Shown here piece by piece: positions 1 through 7,720 of a DNA stretch of 64,000 nt. The number at the start of each line of letters is the position of its first letter. Position 1 is the stretch's first letter. Source of the stretch: Actinophytocola xinjiangensis (GTDB lineage: Bacteria > Actinomycetota > Actinomycetes > Mycobacteriales > Pseudonocardiaceae); contig NZ_MSIF01000035.1 of NCBI RefSeq assembly GCF_001921215.1, positions 1-64,000 on the forward strand, in the 5' to 3' direction. The notes under the pieces are model-generated. The model was not told the DNA's origin, made no database searches, and saw nothing but the letters and a program-made list of their open reading frames with translations. The position numbers were made by a program, and so were the translations under genes.

Positions 1-1
1 G

Positions 2-733
2 CCTCGCCGTCCGCTCCCGCCGCCGCCCCGGCTGCCGGTGCCCAGGACCCCGACGGCCACCCCGGCCGGCGGACCGCCGGTCCCGCCGCCGGTCCCGCCA
101 GCAGCGCCGCCGCCGCGCCGGGACAACCGGATGCTGCTGTTCGGTGCCGGCGGGGCGGTGGCCGTGGTGGTCGCGGTCGTGCTGGTGGTGGTGCTGAACG
201 GCAGTGGCTCGGGCAGTGGCTCGGGCAGTGGCTCGGGCAGTGGCTCGGGGGACGGGCCGCCGTCGTCGTCGGCGGCGACCGGCCAGCCGCCGCCGACCAG
301 GATCATCGCCCAGTACGAGTACCAGTTCGCGCTGCCGGAGGGCTGGTCGCAGTCCGGCGCCGACGAGAACCTGCTGCGCACCGAGCTCAAGCCGCAGGGC
401 GCGGAGAGCGGCCGCGACCGGTTGCTGGTGGAGGAGATCCGGCTGGCGTTCGACAGCTCCACCGACCGCACCCGCGCGGTGACCAAGCTGCGCGACGACT
501 TCGAGCGCGCCGGGGCCACCTACGCCGACTTCGACGAGCGGGCCTCCTTCGGCGGCCGCGAGGTCGTCAGCTACTCCGAGCGGCTCGCGGACGCCACAGT
601 GGACTGGTACGTCGTGTTCGACGGACGCACCCAGATCAACATCGGCTGTCAGTACGCCGACGACAGTCCGGCGGCGCGGGACGTGCGCACCGCCTGCGAA
701 ACAGTTGTCGCAACGTTGACCGTCACCGGCTAA
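2..733 (+). CDS. Type VII secretion-associated membrane protein, Rv3446c-like, 5' end outside the window
   Basis: The frame is open to the left edge, so the protein begins upstream; the GTG at 38 is probably an internal valine. The visible part starts with a Pro/Arg-rich stretch, followed by one membrane segment (bases 131-198), a Ser-Gly linker made by a DNA tandem repeat (200-247), and a folded C-terminal domain (about 300-730) with the YEYQF...LPEGW and YSERLADATVDWYVVFDG pattern that I recognise from the C-terminal domain of type VII secretion-associated proteins (Rv3446c family). In mycobacteria this gene sits in the ESX-4 locus beside two esx genes and rplM, as it does here. It probably anchors in the inner membrane with the C-terminal domain outside. 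Its role in the secretion machine is not established. Confidence 0.8.
   Translation, partial: PRRPLPPPPRLPVPRTPTATPAGGPPVPPPVPPAAPPPRRDNRMLLFGAGGAVAVVVAVVLVVVLNGSGSGSGSGSGSGSGSGDGPPSSSAATGQPPPTRIIAQYEYQFALPEGWSQSGADENLLRTELKPQGAESGRDRLLVEEIRLAFDSSTDRTRAVTKLRDDFERAGATYADFDERASFGGREVVSYSERLADATVDWYVVFDGRTQINIGCQYADDSPAARDVRTACETVVATLTVTG
200..247 (+). repeat. 12-bp tandem repeat, 4 perfect copies
   Basis: Unit GGCAGTGGCTCG repeated four times in phase with the reading frame. It encodes an alternating Ser-Gly linker directly after the membrane segment. Perfect identity suggests recent slippage expansion, so copy number may vary between strains. Confidence 0.9.
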
Positions 734-763
734 GCAGTCGCTACGCTCCACCCGGAGGTACCT

Positions 764-1411
764 ATGACCGGGCAGGATGGCGGTTTCCGGGCTGCGTCGG
801 CACGCTTCTCGGCCGAGGTCGCGGCCGCGTTGACCCGCGCCCGCCGGGCCGCGAGCGAGGCGAAGGCCCAGTCGGCCGAGTTCCGCAAGAAGACCAGCGA
901 GCTGGCCGAGCAGGCGAAAACGGGGCGGTTGCGCGGAGTTCACCGCGACCAGGTGGAGCCGACCGGTGAGGCCGCCCGCACGGACGCGGCGAAGTTCAGG
1001 AACGACAACGGGTTGCCCGTCGAGGACCTGCCGGCCGCCGACGCGCTGATCGGCCGGCTGCCCGAACCCGAGCCGGTTCCCGACGACGATGATCTCGACG
1101 AGGACTTCTCCCAGCACGCGGTCATGGTCGACGTGGACGAGCGCGCCGTGCCGGCCGAACCCGTCCAGCCGGTCCAGGATCCCCCCGACGATCGCCCCGA
1201 CGATGGTTCCCGCGACGTTTCCCGAACCCGCGAAACCGTCGGATCCGACTCCACTGTGCCGCCGAACACGCCGCCGAACGTGGGGACCGTTCCCGACGAC
1301 GAGGACTTTTCGCAACAGCGAATCCTGTTCGACGTGAGCGGTGAAACCTACCGCCCGAGCGCGTTTCCGGACTCCGTTCTCGGCCTCTCCGACGAACAAA
1401 ACCCCAGCTAG
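764..1411 (+). CDS. Acidic, largely disordered secretion-locus protein with two DFSQ motifs
   Basis: 215 aa, no recognised domain. Residues 1-55 are a basic, Ala/Arg/Lys-rich helix (coiled-coil-like). The rest is Pro/Asp-rich and probably disordered. Two copies of an acidic motif are visible: DDLDEDFSQ near residue 110 and DDEDFSQQ near residue 185. The same motif closes the proteins at 10599 and 13611, which also begin with a basic helix, so the three look like one loosely conserved family tied to this secretion locus. An RBS-like GGAGG lies just upstream of the ATG, about 30 bases after the previous stop. No function can be assigned; a chaperone or adaptor that docks through the DFSxQ motif is a guess. 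Confidence 0.7.
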   Translation: MTGQDGGFRAASARFSAEVAAALTRARRAASEAKAQSAEFRKKTSELAEQAKTGRLRGVHRDQVEPTGEAARTDAAKFRNDNGLPVEDLPAADALIGRLPEPEPVPDDDDLDEDFSQHAVMVDVDERAVPAEPVQPVQDPPDDRPDDGSRDVSRTRETVGSDSTVPPNTPPNVGTVPDDEDFSQQRILFDVSGETYRPSAFPDSVLGLSDEQNPS

Positions 1412-1648
1412 AGCGCACTTTTGCGGGATTGCCAGAGCAAACGTCCTTGTGCTGCGGGAAATCTGTTGACCCAGCCTGTCCAAACGCAACTGACCAGCGG
1501 TTCCCCACCGGGGCGTTCACTGACGCAACGACCTCGGAACAGGTGGCGACAACGTGGAACCGAACGTGGCAGGGTCTACGTCGCAGAAGGCGTACGAACC
1601 AAGAAGCGTACGACCACCACAGACCCGAACGAAGGGGGCTAAGTCCCG

Positions 1649-1963
1649 ATGGGTGACTTCAAGACAGGGACAGAGCAGCTCGCGACCGCGGCCGACCAGA
1701 TGGTCGACACCAACGAGCTGCTCCAGGACAACGGCCGCAAGCTGGCCCAGGGTGTCGACTCGGTGCAGGGCGCCTGGTCCGGTGCCGCCGCCACGGCGTT
1801 CACCAACCTGATGACGCAGTACCAGGCCGACTTCAAGACGCTGAACGACTCGCTCTTCCAGATCGCCGAGCAGGTCACCGGTTCGTCCCGTGACTACGCC
1901 CAGCAGGAAGAGACCGCGGCGTCCGACGTCTCCGCCATCATGGCGACGCTGGAAGACGGCTGA
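1649..1963 (+). CDS. WXG100 family type VII secretion substrate (first of a pair)
   Basis: 104 aa, the usual length for the family: two helices joined by the W-x-G turn (Trp43-Ser-Gly). Near the C-terminus Tyr83-AQQ-Glu87 matches the YxxxD/E export signal of ESX substrates. A clear GGGGG ribosome site lies about 12 bases upstream. With the next gene it forms a likely antiparallel heterodimer exported by the ESX-4-type apparatus; place and order correspond to esxU/esxT in mycobacteria, though I cannot say which is which. The 237 bases upstream (1412-1648) show no gene. Confidence 0.93.
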   Translation: MGDFKTGTEQLATAADQMVDTNELLQDNGRKLAQGVDSVQGAWSGAAATAFTNLMTQYQADFKTLNDSLFQIAEQVTGSSRDYAQQEETAASDVSAIMATLEDG

Positions 1964-2016
1964 TCGTTCCTCATCCCCAGTCAGACACTCGTCATCACAT
2001 CTAGGAGTTAGGTTCA

Positions 2017-2304
2017 ATGGGCGACATTAGGGTTACATTCGGCTCCCTGGAGGAGCTGGCGGGCACCATCAAGTCCCAGGTTGCGGCCATCGAGGGCAAC
2101 CTGGACACCCTCGGCAACCAGATCCGCAACCTGGAGCAGGACTGGGAGGGTGGCGCGTCGGCCGGCTTCCAGACCACCAAGACCCAGTGGTTCACCTCCG
2201 CCGACCACCTCCGCGCGGTGCTGGCCAAGATCGAGATGGCCGTCGTGCAGAGCACCGACGGTTACCGCGACACCGAGCAGCGGAACACCGCTCGCTGGGA
2301 GTGA
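2017..2304 (+). CDS. WXG100 family type VII secretion substrate (second of a pair)
   Basis: 95 aa. Trp43-Glu-Gly forms the W-x-G turn, and Tyr83-RDT-Glu87 the export signal, at exactly the residue numbers seen in its neighbour, as expected for paired EsxA/EsxB-like partners. A ribosome site (AGGAGTTAGG) precedes the ATG. It lies 53 bases after the first WXG100 gene and is followed by a strong bidirectional hairpin, so this closes the secretion operon on the left side of the window. Confidence 0.93.
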   Translation: MGDIRVTFGSLEELAGTIKSQVAAIEGNLDTLGNQIRNLEQDWEGGASAGFQTTKTQWFTSADHLRAVLAKIEMAVVQSTDGYRDTEQRNTARWE

Positions 2305-2330
2305 GTCGGTAGCTCCACACCGAACATCAC

Positions 2331-2368
2331 GCGAGAGGGGCCCGGGAGATCTCCCGGGCCCCTCTCGC
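2331..2368. terminator. 38-bp perfect palindrome between convergent genes
   Basis: Two 19-base arms with no spacer, centred on AGATCT and made almost wholly of G/C. It lies between the stop of the second WXG100 gene (2304) and the stop of the convergent lipoprotein gene (2379), so it most likely terminates both transcripts. It lacks a U-tract, as is common in actinobacteria. Confidence 0.85.
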
Positions 2369-2378
2369 GTGCTGGGTG

Positions 2379-3254
2379 TCAGTTGCTGTTCTGGCGGGCG
2401 TTGAAACCCGCCCAGAACTCGTCGGCCTTGGCCTTGTCGGTGATGACCGTCACGTCCTTGGGGCCGGGCGCCTCGGGGAAGTCGTCCTCGGTGGCCTTGC
2501 CCAGCACCTCGTAGCCGATCTGGATCTCCAGCGGGACCGCGTCGCCGTCGGTGATCTTGCCCCGGATGTCGAACCCGGTGAACCGCATCTTCTCGTTCAG
2601 CGAGAACGTCACCGGCACCATCGACTCGCGCATCGGGTCGGTGATCTCGTCACGCTGGTCGTCGGGGACGGTGATGAAGCCCTCGTCGAGCATCAGGCCC
2701 AGCAGCGCGCCGGTGGTCACCTCGTAGCCGTCGTCGGTGCGCACGACCTCCCGCGGCAGCCGGTCCGGGGCCTCCAGCTTGGTCTGGGCCAGCGCGTTGT
2801 CCAGGTGGCAGGCCACCCACGCGGTCAGCAGGAAACAGGTCTGGAACCCGCCCTGGTAGAGCGTGGGCACCGACACCCAGGGGGTCGGCGCGAGGTTCTT
2901 GTGCCGCTCGTCGAGACGCACCAGGTCGACCGGCGCGTCCGGCTGGTGCAGGATCGCCGACTGGTCGCCGTCCTCGTTCTGCCGGCGCAGCAGCAGCGTC
3001 ACCGGCGGCTGGCCGAGCTTGTACGACTCGTGCTCGGTGGTGATCTTGGTGTCGCCGTGGTTGAGGTAGTTGTAGACCCGCGCGTGCTCGTCGCCCAGAC
3101 CGCCGAAGTGCTCCTGGAACGCCTTGAGCGCCTTGTCGACGATGACCAGGTCGGCCGCGGCCTGGTTCGGTACCGGCGCGCCGGCCGTCGGTTGCGCGCA
3201 CCCGGCCAGTACCACCAGCGTGGCCAGCCCCGCGACGAGTCGTCGGATCACCAT
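2379..3254 (-). CDS. Putative lipoprotein of unknown function
   Basis: 291 aa from the ATG at 3254, chosen because AGGAGG stands 5 to 10 bases upstream and a good lipoprotein signal begins there: Arg-Arg, a hydrophobic core, and the lipobox Leu-Ala-Gly-Cys at about residues 16-19. The frame remains open upstream to 3647, but that part reads through the ribosomal promoter. The mature part has no enzyme motif I recognise; a central segment around PWVSVPTLYQGGFQTCFL looks folded and has two Cys. It is transcribed towards the WXG100 genes and away from rplM. Predicted to sit on the outer face of the membrane; a link with secretion or the envelope is only suggested by position. Confidence 0.85.
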   Translation of the reverse strand: MVIRRLVAGLATLVVLAGCAQPTAGAPVPNQAAADLVIVDKALKAFQEHFGGLGDEHARVYNYLNHGDTKITTEHESYKLGQPPVTLLLRRQNEDGDQSAILHQPDAPVDLVRLDERHKNLAPTPWVSVPTLYQGGFQTCFLLTAWVACHLDNALAQTKLEAPDRLPREVVRTDDGYEVTTGALLGLMLDEGFITVPDDQRDEITDPMRESMVPVTFSLNEKMRFTGFDIRGKITDGDAVPLEIQIGYEVLGKATEDDFPEAPGPKDVTVITDKAKADEFWAGFNARQNSN

Positions 3255-3335
3255 GACACCCCTCCTGATCACCCGGCTGCACGGTAGTCGAGGGCCGGCG
3301 TGAGGGCACAGGTCCCGGCTCAGAAGGGGGGCGCT

Positions 3336-3365
3336 TTGACCCTGCTCACGGACGACGGGTATCTT
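3336..3365 (+). promoter_or_regulatory. Predicted housekeeping promoter for rplM-rpsI
   Basis: TTGACC (3336-3341), 18-base spacer, TATCTT (3360-3365), which matches the SigA-type consensus well for such GC-rich DNA. Predicted transcript start near 3372, giving a leader of about 70 bases that contains the hairpin at 3382-3411. Confidence 0.6.
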
Positions 3366-3381
3366 CCTGTGTTGTTGCGCG

Positions 3382-3411
3382 GCGCGGGCTCGTGCCCGTT
3401 GACGCCCGCGC
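3382..3411 (+). promoter_or_regulatory. Hairpin in the rplM leader
   Basis: Perfect 8-base G/C stem (3382-3389 with 3404-3411) and 14-base loop between the predicted promoter and the rplM start. Ribosomal protein operons often carry leader structures for autoregulation, and this could be one; sequence alone cannot show it. Confidence 0.4.
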
Positions 3412-3444
3412 AGGCACCCAGACGAATGACGACGAGGTAGATCC

Positions 3445-3888
3445 GTGCGCACGTACAGCCCGAAGCCTGGCGAGGTGGACCGCACCTGGCATGTCATCGA
3501 TGCCGAGGACGTGGTGCTCGGCCGGCTTGCCTCGAATGTCGCCACGCTGCTGCGCGGCAAGCACAAGCCGACGTTCGCGCCGCATGTCGACACCGGTGAC
3601 TTCGTCGTCATCGTCAATGCCGACAAGGTCGTGTTGACCGGCAACAAGCGTGACCAGGCCTTCGCCTACCGGCACAGCGGCTACCCCGGCGGTCTGCGCA
3701 AGCAGTCCTTCGGTGAGCTGCTGGACTCCAGGCCGGAGCGGCTGCTGGAGAAGGTCGTCAAGGGCATGCTGCCGAAGAACAAGCTCGGCCGCGCCCAGGG
3801 CAAGAAACTGAAGGTCTACGCGGGCCCCGACCACCCGCACGCCGCCCAGAAGCCGACGCCGTTCGAGATCGCCAAGGTCAGCCGGTAA
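3445..3888 (+). CDS. rplM: 50S ribosomal protein L13
   Basis: 147 aa, full family length. Diagnostic blocks are present in order: [17 protein letters not shown] at the N-terminus, [19 protein letters not shown], the [10 protein letters not shown] segment and the C-terminal [12 protein letters not shown]13 is an early-assembling large-subunit protein that binds 23S rRNA. The start is GTG at 3445 with a GA-rich ribosome site. It is the first gene of the L13-S9 operon, as in nearly all bacteria, placed next to the ESX-4 genes as in mycobacteria. Confidence 0.98.
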   Translation: MRTYSPKPGEVDRTWHVIDAEDVVLGRLASNVATLLRGKHKPTFAPHVDTGDFVVIVNADKVVLTGNKRDQAFAYRHSGYPGGLRKQSFGELLDSRPERLLEKVVKGMLPKNKLGRAQGKKLKVYAGPDHPHAAQKPTPFEIAKVSR

Positions 3889-3917
3889 TTCCGGCTGCCA
3901 GCACGAATTGAGGACCA

Positions 3918-4367
3918 TTGACTACCCCTGAGACCGACGCCGCCGAGCCGGTGGCCGAGCCCGCCACGCCGCGCGTGACCGGGGAGACCGCCCAGACCGT
4001 CGGCCGGCGCAAGGAGGCGGTCGTCCGCGTCCGCCTGGTGTCCGGCACCGGCCAGTTCGTGCTGAACGGCAAGTCCCTCGAGGAGTACTTCCCGAACAAG
4101 GTGCACCAGCAGCTCATCCGTGAGCCGCTGGTCATCCTGGACAAGCCCGAGGCCTTCGACATCCGCGCGAACCTCAAGGGCGGCGGCATCACCGGCCAGG
4201 CCGGTGCGCTGCGCCTGGCGATCGCCCGCGCGCTGATCGAGATCGACAGCGAGGACCGTCCGGCGCTGAAGAAGGCTGGCTTCCTCACCCGTGACCCCCG
4301 GGTCAAGGAGCGCAAGAAGTACGGCCTGAAGAAGGCCCGCAAGGCGCCTCAGTACAGCAAGCGCTGA
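3918..4367 (+). CDS. rpsI: 30S ribosomal protein S9
   Basis: 149 aa. After an acidic N-terminal extension typical of actinobacteria (about residues 1-25) come [12 protein letters not shown], the [19 protein letters not shown] block and the basic tail ending in YSKR, whose last residues reach towards the P-site tRNA in the ribosome. The start is a rare TTG at 3918 preceded by TGAGGA; no ATG or GTG fits the conserved N-terminus. 29 bases separate it from rplM, with a strong hairpin after the stop. Confidence 0.98.
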   Translation: MTTPETDAAEPVAEPATPRVTGETAQTVGRRKEAVVRVRLVSGTGQFVLNGKSLEEYFPNKVHQQLIREPLVILDKPEAFDIRANLKGGGITGQAGALRLAIARALIEIDSEDRPALKKAGFLTRDPRVKERKKYGLKKARKAPQYSKR

Positions 4368-4409
4368 TCACCCGGCACGAGCTGGTGTGGATCACGCCGT
4401 AGCTTCACC

Positions 4410-4451
4410 GAACGCCACGGCCGGTGCGACAACGCATCGGCCGTGGCGTTC
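4410..4451 (+). terminator. Hairpin terminator after rpsI
   Basis: 19-base-pair stem (4410-4428 with 4433-4451, one G-U pair) closed by an ACAA tetraloop, followed by TTTTC at 4455-4459. It lies between rpsI and glmM and marks the end of the L13-S9 transcript, or attenuates read-through into glmM. Confidence 0.85.
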
Positions 4452-4483
4452 GCCGTTTTCGCCCTCTGGAGGTTCCCCCAACG

Positions 4484-5824
4484 ATGGCGCGCCTGTTCGG
4501 TACCGACGGTGTCCGTGGACTGGCCAACGGCGATCTCGGCCCTGAGCTGGCCCTGTCCGTCGCGGCGGCGGCCGCCAGGGTGCTGGCCGCGCACGACAGC
4601 TCCCACCGGCCGGTCGCGGTCGTCGGCCGGGACCCGAGGGCCAGCGGGGAGATGCTGCAGGCGGCCGTCGCCGCCGGGCTGACCTCGGCCGGCGCGGACG
4701 TCATGCAGGTCGGCGTGCTGCCCACTCCCGGCGTCGCCCACCTGGTCGGCGAGCTGAACGCCGACCTGGGCGTGATGATCTCCGCCTCGCACAACCCGAT
4801 GCCGGACAACGGGATCAAGCTGTTCGCGGACGGCGGGCACAAGCTGGCCGACACCATCGAGGACGAGATCGAGGCCACCATCGCCGGCGGGGCCGGGTTC
4901 ACCCGCCCGACCGGCGCCGGCGTCGGCCGGATCTACGACATCTCCGACGCCCTGGACCGCTACCTGGCGCACCTGCTCAAGGCCCTGCCCAACCGGCTGG
5001 AGGGCCTGCGCGTGGTGGTCGACTGCGCCAACGGCGCCGCCTGGGCCGCCGCCCCGCAGGTCTACCGGGAGGCCGGCGCCGAGGTCATCGCCATCCACGC
5101 CCTGCCCGACGGCGAGAACATCAACGACGGCTGCGGGTCGACCCACCTGGAGGACCTGCGCGAGACGGTCCTCGCCGAGCGGGCCGACCTGGGCATCGCC
5201 CACGACGGCGACGCCGACCGCTGTCTGGCCGTCGACGCGGCCGGCAACGAGATCGACGGCGACCAGATCATGGCGGTGCTCGCGCTGGCGATGAAGGAGG
5301 CCGGCGAGCTGACCGACGACACGCTGGTCGCCACCGTGATGAGCAACCTCGGCCTGCACCTGGCGATGCGCGAGCACGGGGTCACGCTGCGTACCACCGC
5401 CGTCGGCGACCGGTACGTGCTGGAGGAGCTGCGCGCCGGTGGCCTGTCGCTGGGCGGTGAGCAGTCCGGGCACCTGGTGCTGCCGGCCTACGCCACCACC
5501 GGCGACGGTCTGCTGACCGCGATGCGGCTGATGGCCAGGATCGCCGACACGGGGCGGCCGCTGGCCGACCTGGCCGGGGTGATGACCCGGTTGCCGCAGG
5601 TGCTGGTGAACGTGAAGGTCGCCGACAAGGCCGCGGTCGCCACGTCGGCGACGGTCAACGAGGCGGTCGCCGAGGTCGAGGCGAGCCTCGGCGAGACCGG
5701 CCGGGTGTTGTTGCGACCGTCGGGCACCGAACAACTCGTCCGGGTGATGGTGGAGGCACCGTCACACGAGGAGGCCGAGGCGGCCGCCCAGCGGCTGGTC
5801 GGCGTAGTCTCCGCGGCGGGCTGA
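4484..5824 (+). CDS. glmM: Phosphoglucosamine mutase
   Basis: 446 aa from the ATG at 4484, chosen for its GGAGG site and because the protein then begins [12 protein letters not shown], the standard GlmM N-terminus. The catalytic phosphoserine loop ISASHNP places the active Ser at residue 102, as in characterised GlmM. The metal loop DGDADRC (about residue 244) and the C-terminal phosphate-binding [11 protein letters not shown] are intact. It converts glucosamine-6-phosphate to glucosamine-1-phosphate for UDP-GlcNAc and peptidoglycan synthesis. glmS does not follow here, unlike in mycobacteria, where it lies nearby. Confidence 0.97.
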   Translation: MARLFGTDGVRGLANGDLGPELALSVAAAAARVLAAHDSSHRPVAVVGRDPRASGEMLQAAVAAGLTSAGADVMQVGVLPTPGVAHLVGELNADLGVMISASHNPMPDNGIKLFADGGHKLADTIEDEIEATIAGGAGFTRPTGAGVGRIYDISDALDRYLAHLLKALPNRLEGLRVVVDCANGAAWAAAPQVYREAGAEVIAIHALPDGENINDGCGSTHLEDLRETVLAERADLGIAHDGDADRCLAVDAAGNEIDGDQIMAVLALAMKEAGELTDDTLVATVMSNLGLHLAMREHGVTLRTTAVGDRYVLEELRAGGLSLGGEQSGHLVLPAYATTGDGLLTAMRLMARIADTGRPLADLAGVMTRLPQVLVNVKVADKAAVATSATVNEAVAEVEASLGETGRVLLRPSGTEQLVRVMVEAPSHEEAEAAAQRLVGVVSAAG

Positions 5825-5852
5825 CCACTGCGTCACTGAGGGAGCTCCAAGC

Positions 5853-7217
5853 ATGCCGCAGGGCTTCGAGTACGACCCGACGATCGTTCGCGCCCGCGCC
5901 ATGACACTCCGAACTCCCCGCACGTCGGCGGCCGACTTCGGTGCCGCGTGGTCCTGTCGCGGGGCGGCTTTCCGGGTGTCGCTGGCGGTTCTGGCCGAGG
6001 ACCTCACCCACCTGCCGTCGACGCTCACCGCCGCCGACCTGGCCCCGCTGCGCACCTTCCCGCTTCGGGCGGCCGAGGCGAACGACGAGCCAGACGCCGC
6101 TGCCGCCGCGAAGCCCGCCTCCAGCGCCGGAGCCGCCTCCTCGGCCGAGGCCGGCGCGGAGACGACCGGGTCAGCCCCGGAGGCGGACGGGAAGGCCGAC
6201 ACCTCCGCCGGGGAAGCTGGAGCGGCCGCGAAGGCCGGTGCCGCTGCCGAGAAGGCCGAGGCCGGTGCCGTCGGGGAGGCCGAAGCCATCGCGCCCGAGG
6301 CGGCGGAGTTCTCCGGGGATTCGTGGGAGATCGTCGGCGGGGCGTTGGGCGGGGTGTCGGCGCAGCGGCGGGGGGAGCTGCGCGGGCTGCACTTCGGTCG
6401 GGTCCGGGAGGACCTGCGGCGGCTGGACGCGGTGGCGGACGCCCTCGACGGGCAGGCCCCGCTCACCGACTACGCCCGGGCGTTGCGCGGCGCCGTCGCG
6501 GGGTTGCGTTCGGCGTTGGGGGCGGCGCACCGGCGGCTGGTCGCCTACCGCGCGACGCTGGAGGCCGGCTCCGCCCCGGCGAACGCCACCGCGGACGTCA
6601 CGTCCGATGTGGACGATCTGCTCGGGTCGGCGCTGGCCGGGCTGCGGGCCGTGGTCGCGGTGCGGCCGTTCAGCGCGGGGCGGCAACTGCTGGCGCTTGG
6701 CCGCCAGGTCACGGTCGTCGACGGCGGGATCGACCACGTGACCGTCACCATCGCCGACGGGGCCGGCGACCCGACCACCTACGACCTGGACTTCGACGCG
6801 GCCAGCGGGCAGGCGCTCACCCCCGCCCGGACCCGCCCCAGTGCCCGGCGGATCCCGGCCGGTACCAACGGAAAGTGCGTCTTCGACCACCCTGGGGTGA
6901 CGGTCACCGTCGAACGGGACCTGTTCGACGCCGCCACCGTCATCCTGACTCTCGACGACGGCCGCGCCGAGCCCAGCACGCACACCGTCGCGGTGTCGCC
7001 GGCGCCCGTGCTGCCCCGGGTGCCCGAGCAGGCCGCCGGGTCCGACGAGATCGCCGCCGGCGGCGCTGCCGGCAGCACCGCCGGCAGCACCGCCGGCAGC
7101 GCAGTCGGCACCGCAGCCGGCACCGGGTGGAGCGTGCACGGCGACCTGTTCGACACCCGCGACCCGGTGCACAGCGTGCACGGCGTCCTGTCCCTCGACG
7201 ACCGACCGGGGAACTGA
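5853..7217 (+). CDS. Secretion-locus protein A: helical N-terminus, two beta-repeats, LFD C-terminal motif
   Basis: 454 aa, no known function. Residues 1-70 are helical with an Ala-Trp-Ser-Cys turn loosely like a WXG protein. Residues 75-150 are Ala/Glu/Lys-rich low complexity. Residues 150-270 are a predicted helical domain. From about 285 come two copies of a beta-repeat (VTVTIADGAGDPTTYDLDF and a second with LTLDDGRAEPSTH), separated by TNGKCVFD. The C-terminus has Trp-Ser-Val-His-Gly-Asp-Leu-Phe-Asp. Both the repeats and the C-terminal motif recur in the giant proteins at 7717 and 14130, which ties this gene to that operon although it lies just after glmM. A GGAG ribosome site precedes the ATG. 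Likely a substrate or scaffold of the secretion system; this is inference. Confidence 0.7.
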   Translation: MPQGFEYDPTIVRARAMTLRTPRTSAADFGAAWSCRGAAFRVSLAVLAEDLTHLPSTLTAADLAPLRTFPLRAAEANDEPDAAAAAKPASSAGAASSAEAGAETTGSAPEADGKADTSAGEAGAAAKAGAAAEKAEAGAVGEAEAIAPEAAEFSGDSWEIVGGALGGVSAQRRGELRGLHFGRVREDLRRLDAVADALDGQAPLTDYARALRGAVAGLRSALGAAHRRLVAYRATLEAGSAPANATADVTSDVDDLLGSALAGLRAVVAVRPFSAGRQLLALGRQVTVVDGGIDHVTVTIADGAGDPTTYDLDFDAASGQALTPARTRPSARRIPAGTNGKCVFDHPGVTVTVERDLFDAATVILTLDDGRAEPSTHTVAVSPAPVLPRVPEQAAGSDEIAAGGAAGSTAGSTAGSAVGTAAGTGWSVHGDLFDTRDPVHSVHGVLSLDDRPGN

Positions 7218-7218
7218 A

Positions 7219-7275
7219 CCAGGTTTGGGTATGCAAATACCTGGTGTTGGCATGTCCTGGACCTGCTGATAGGTA
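7219..7275 (+). promoter_or_regulatory. Predicted promoter and small inverted repeat ahead of the giant-protein operon
   Basis: TTGGCA (7247-7252), 17-base spacer, TAGGTA (7270-7275). Just upstream is an interrupted inverted repeat, CCAGGT (7219-7224) with ACCTGG (7239-7244), which could bind a regulator. The gap 7218-7372 is the only break long enough to hold a promoter between glmM and 16454. Confidence 0.45.
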
Positions 7276-7372
7276 CATTCTGGGAGCGGATGGAACGGCA
7301 CCGGCGGCCGATTCGTCACGTCGAACGTTGCGTCGCGCACGCACCGTGCCTTGATTCTGAGGGGGAACCGGT

Positions 7373-7720
7373 ATGACCAGCCACTCGACCTCCGGCGGCG
7401 TCGCAGCCCCGGAGGGGTACACCACCGACACCGACCAGATGGGTTCGTCGGGCCGCACCATCAACAACGCGGCCGAGGACGCGCAGGACGAGGTCGAGGA
7501 CCTGAGTCAGACCGAGCTCAGCGCGCAGGAGTTCGGCACCGCCCACTCCGAGAAGCACGGCGACTACTCGGCGGCGATCCAGCTGCTCGGCGAGGGCGCC
7601 ACCGCCATGTGCACCAACCTGATCTCCTTCGCCGGCCAGCTCGGCGGCGCCGGCCAGTCCTACGCGTCCGAGGAGGCCTCCGCGACCAGCACGGTCACCG
7701 CTTCGGGGAGTGACCTTTGA
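7373..7720 (+). CDS. EspC-like small type VII secretion protein
   Basis: 115 aa. The C-terminal half fits the EspC/WXG-like helical pattern (EFGTAHSEKHGDY, then SFAGQLGGAGQSYASEE), and Tyr97-ASE-Glu101 matches the YxxxD/E export signal. The N-terminal 45 residues are polar and acidic. No W-x-G turn is present, which is also the case for EspC-type partners. A GGGGGA ribosome site precedes the ATG. Its stop overlaps the TTG start of the 955-aa protein by 4 bases, so the two are translationally coupled, as expected of a small partner co-exported with a large substrate. Confidence 0.75.
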   Translation: MTSHSTSGGVAAPEGYTTDTDQMGSSGRTINNAAEDAQDEVEDLSQTELSAQEFGTAHSEKHGDYSAAIQLLGEGATAMCTNLISFAGQLGGAGQSYASEEASATSTVTASGSDL

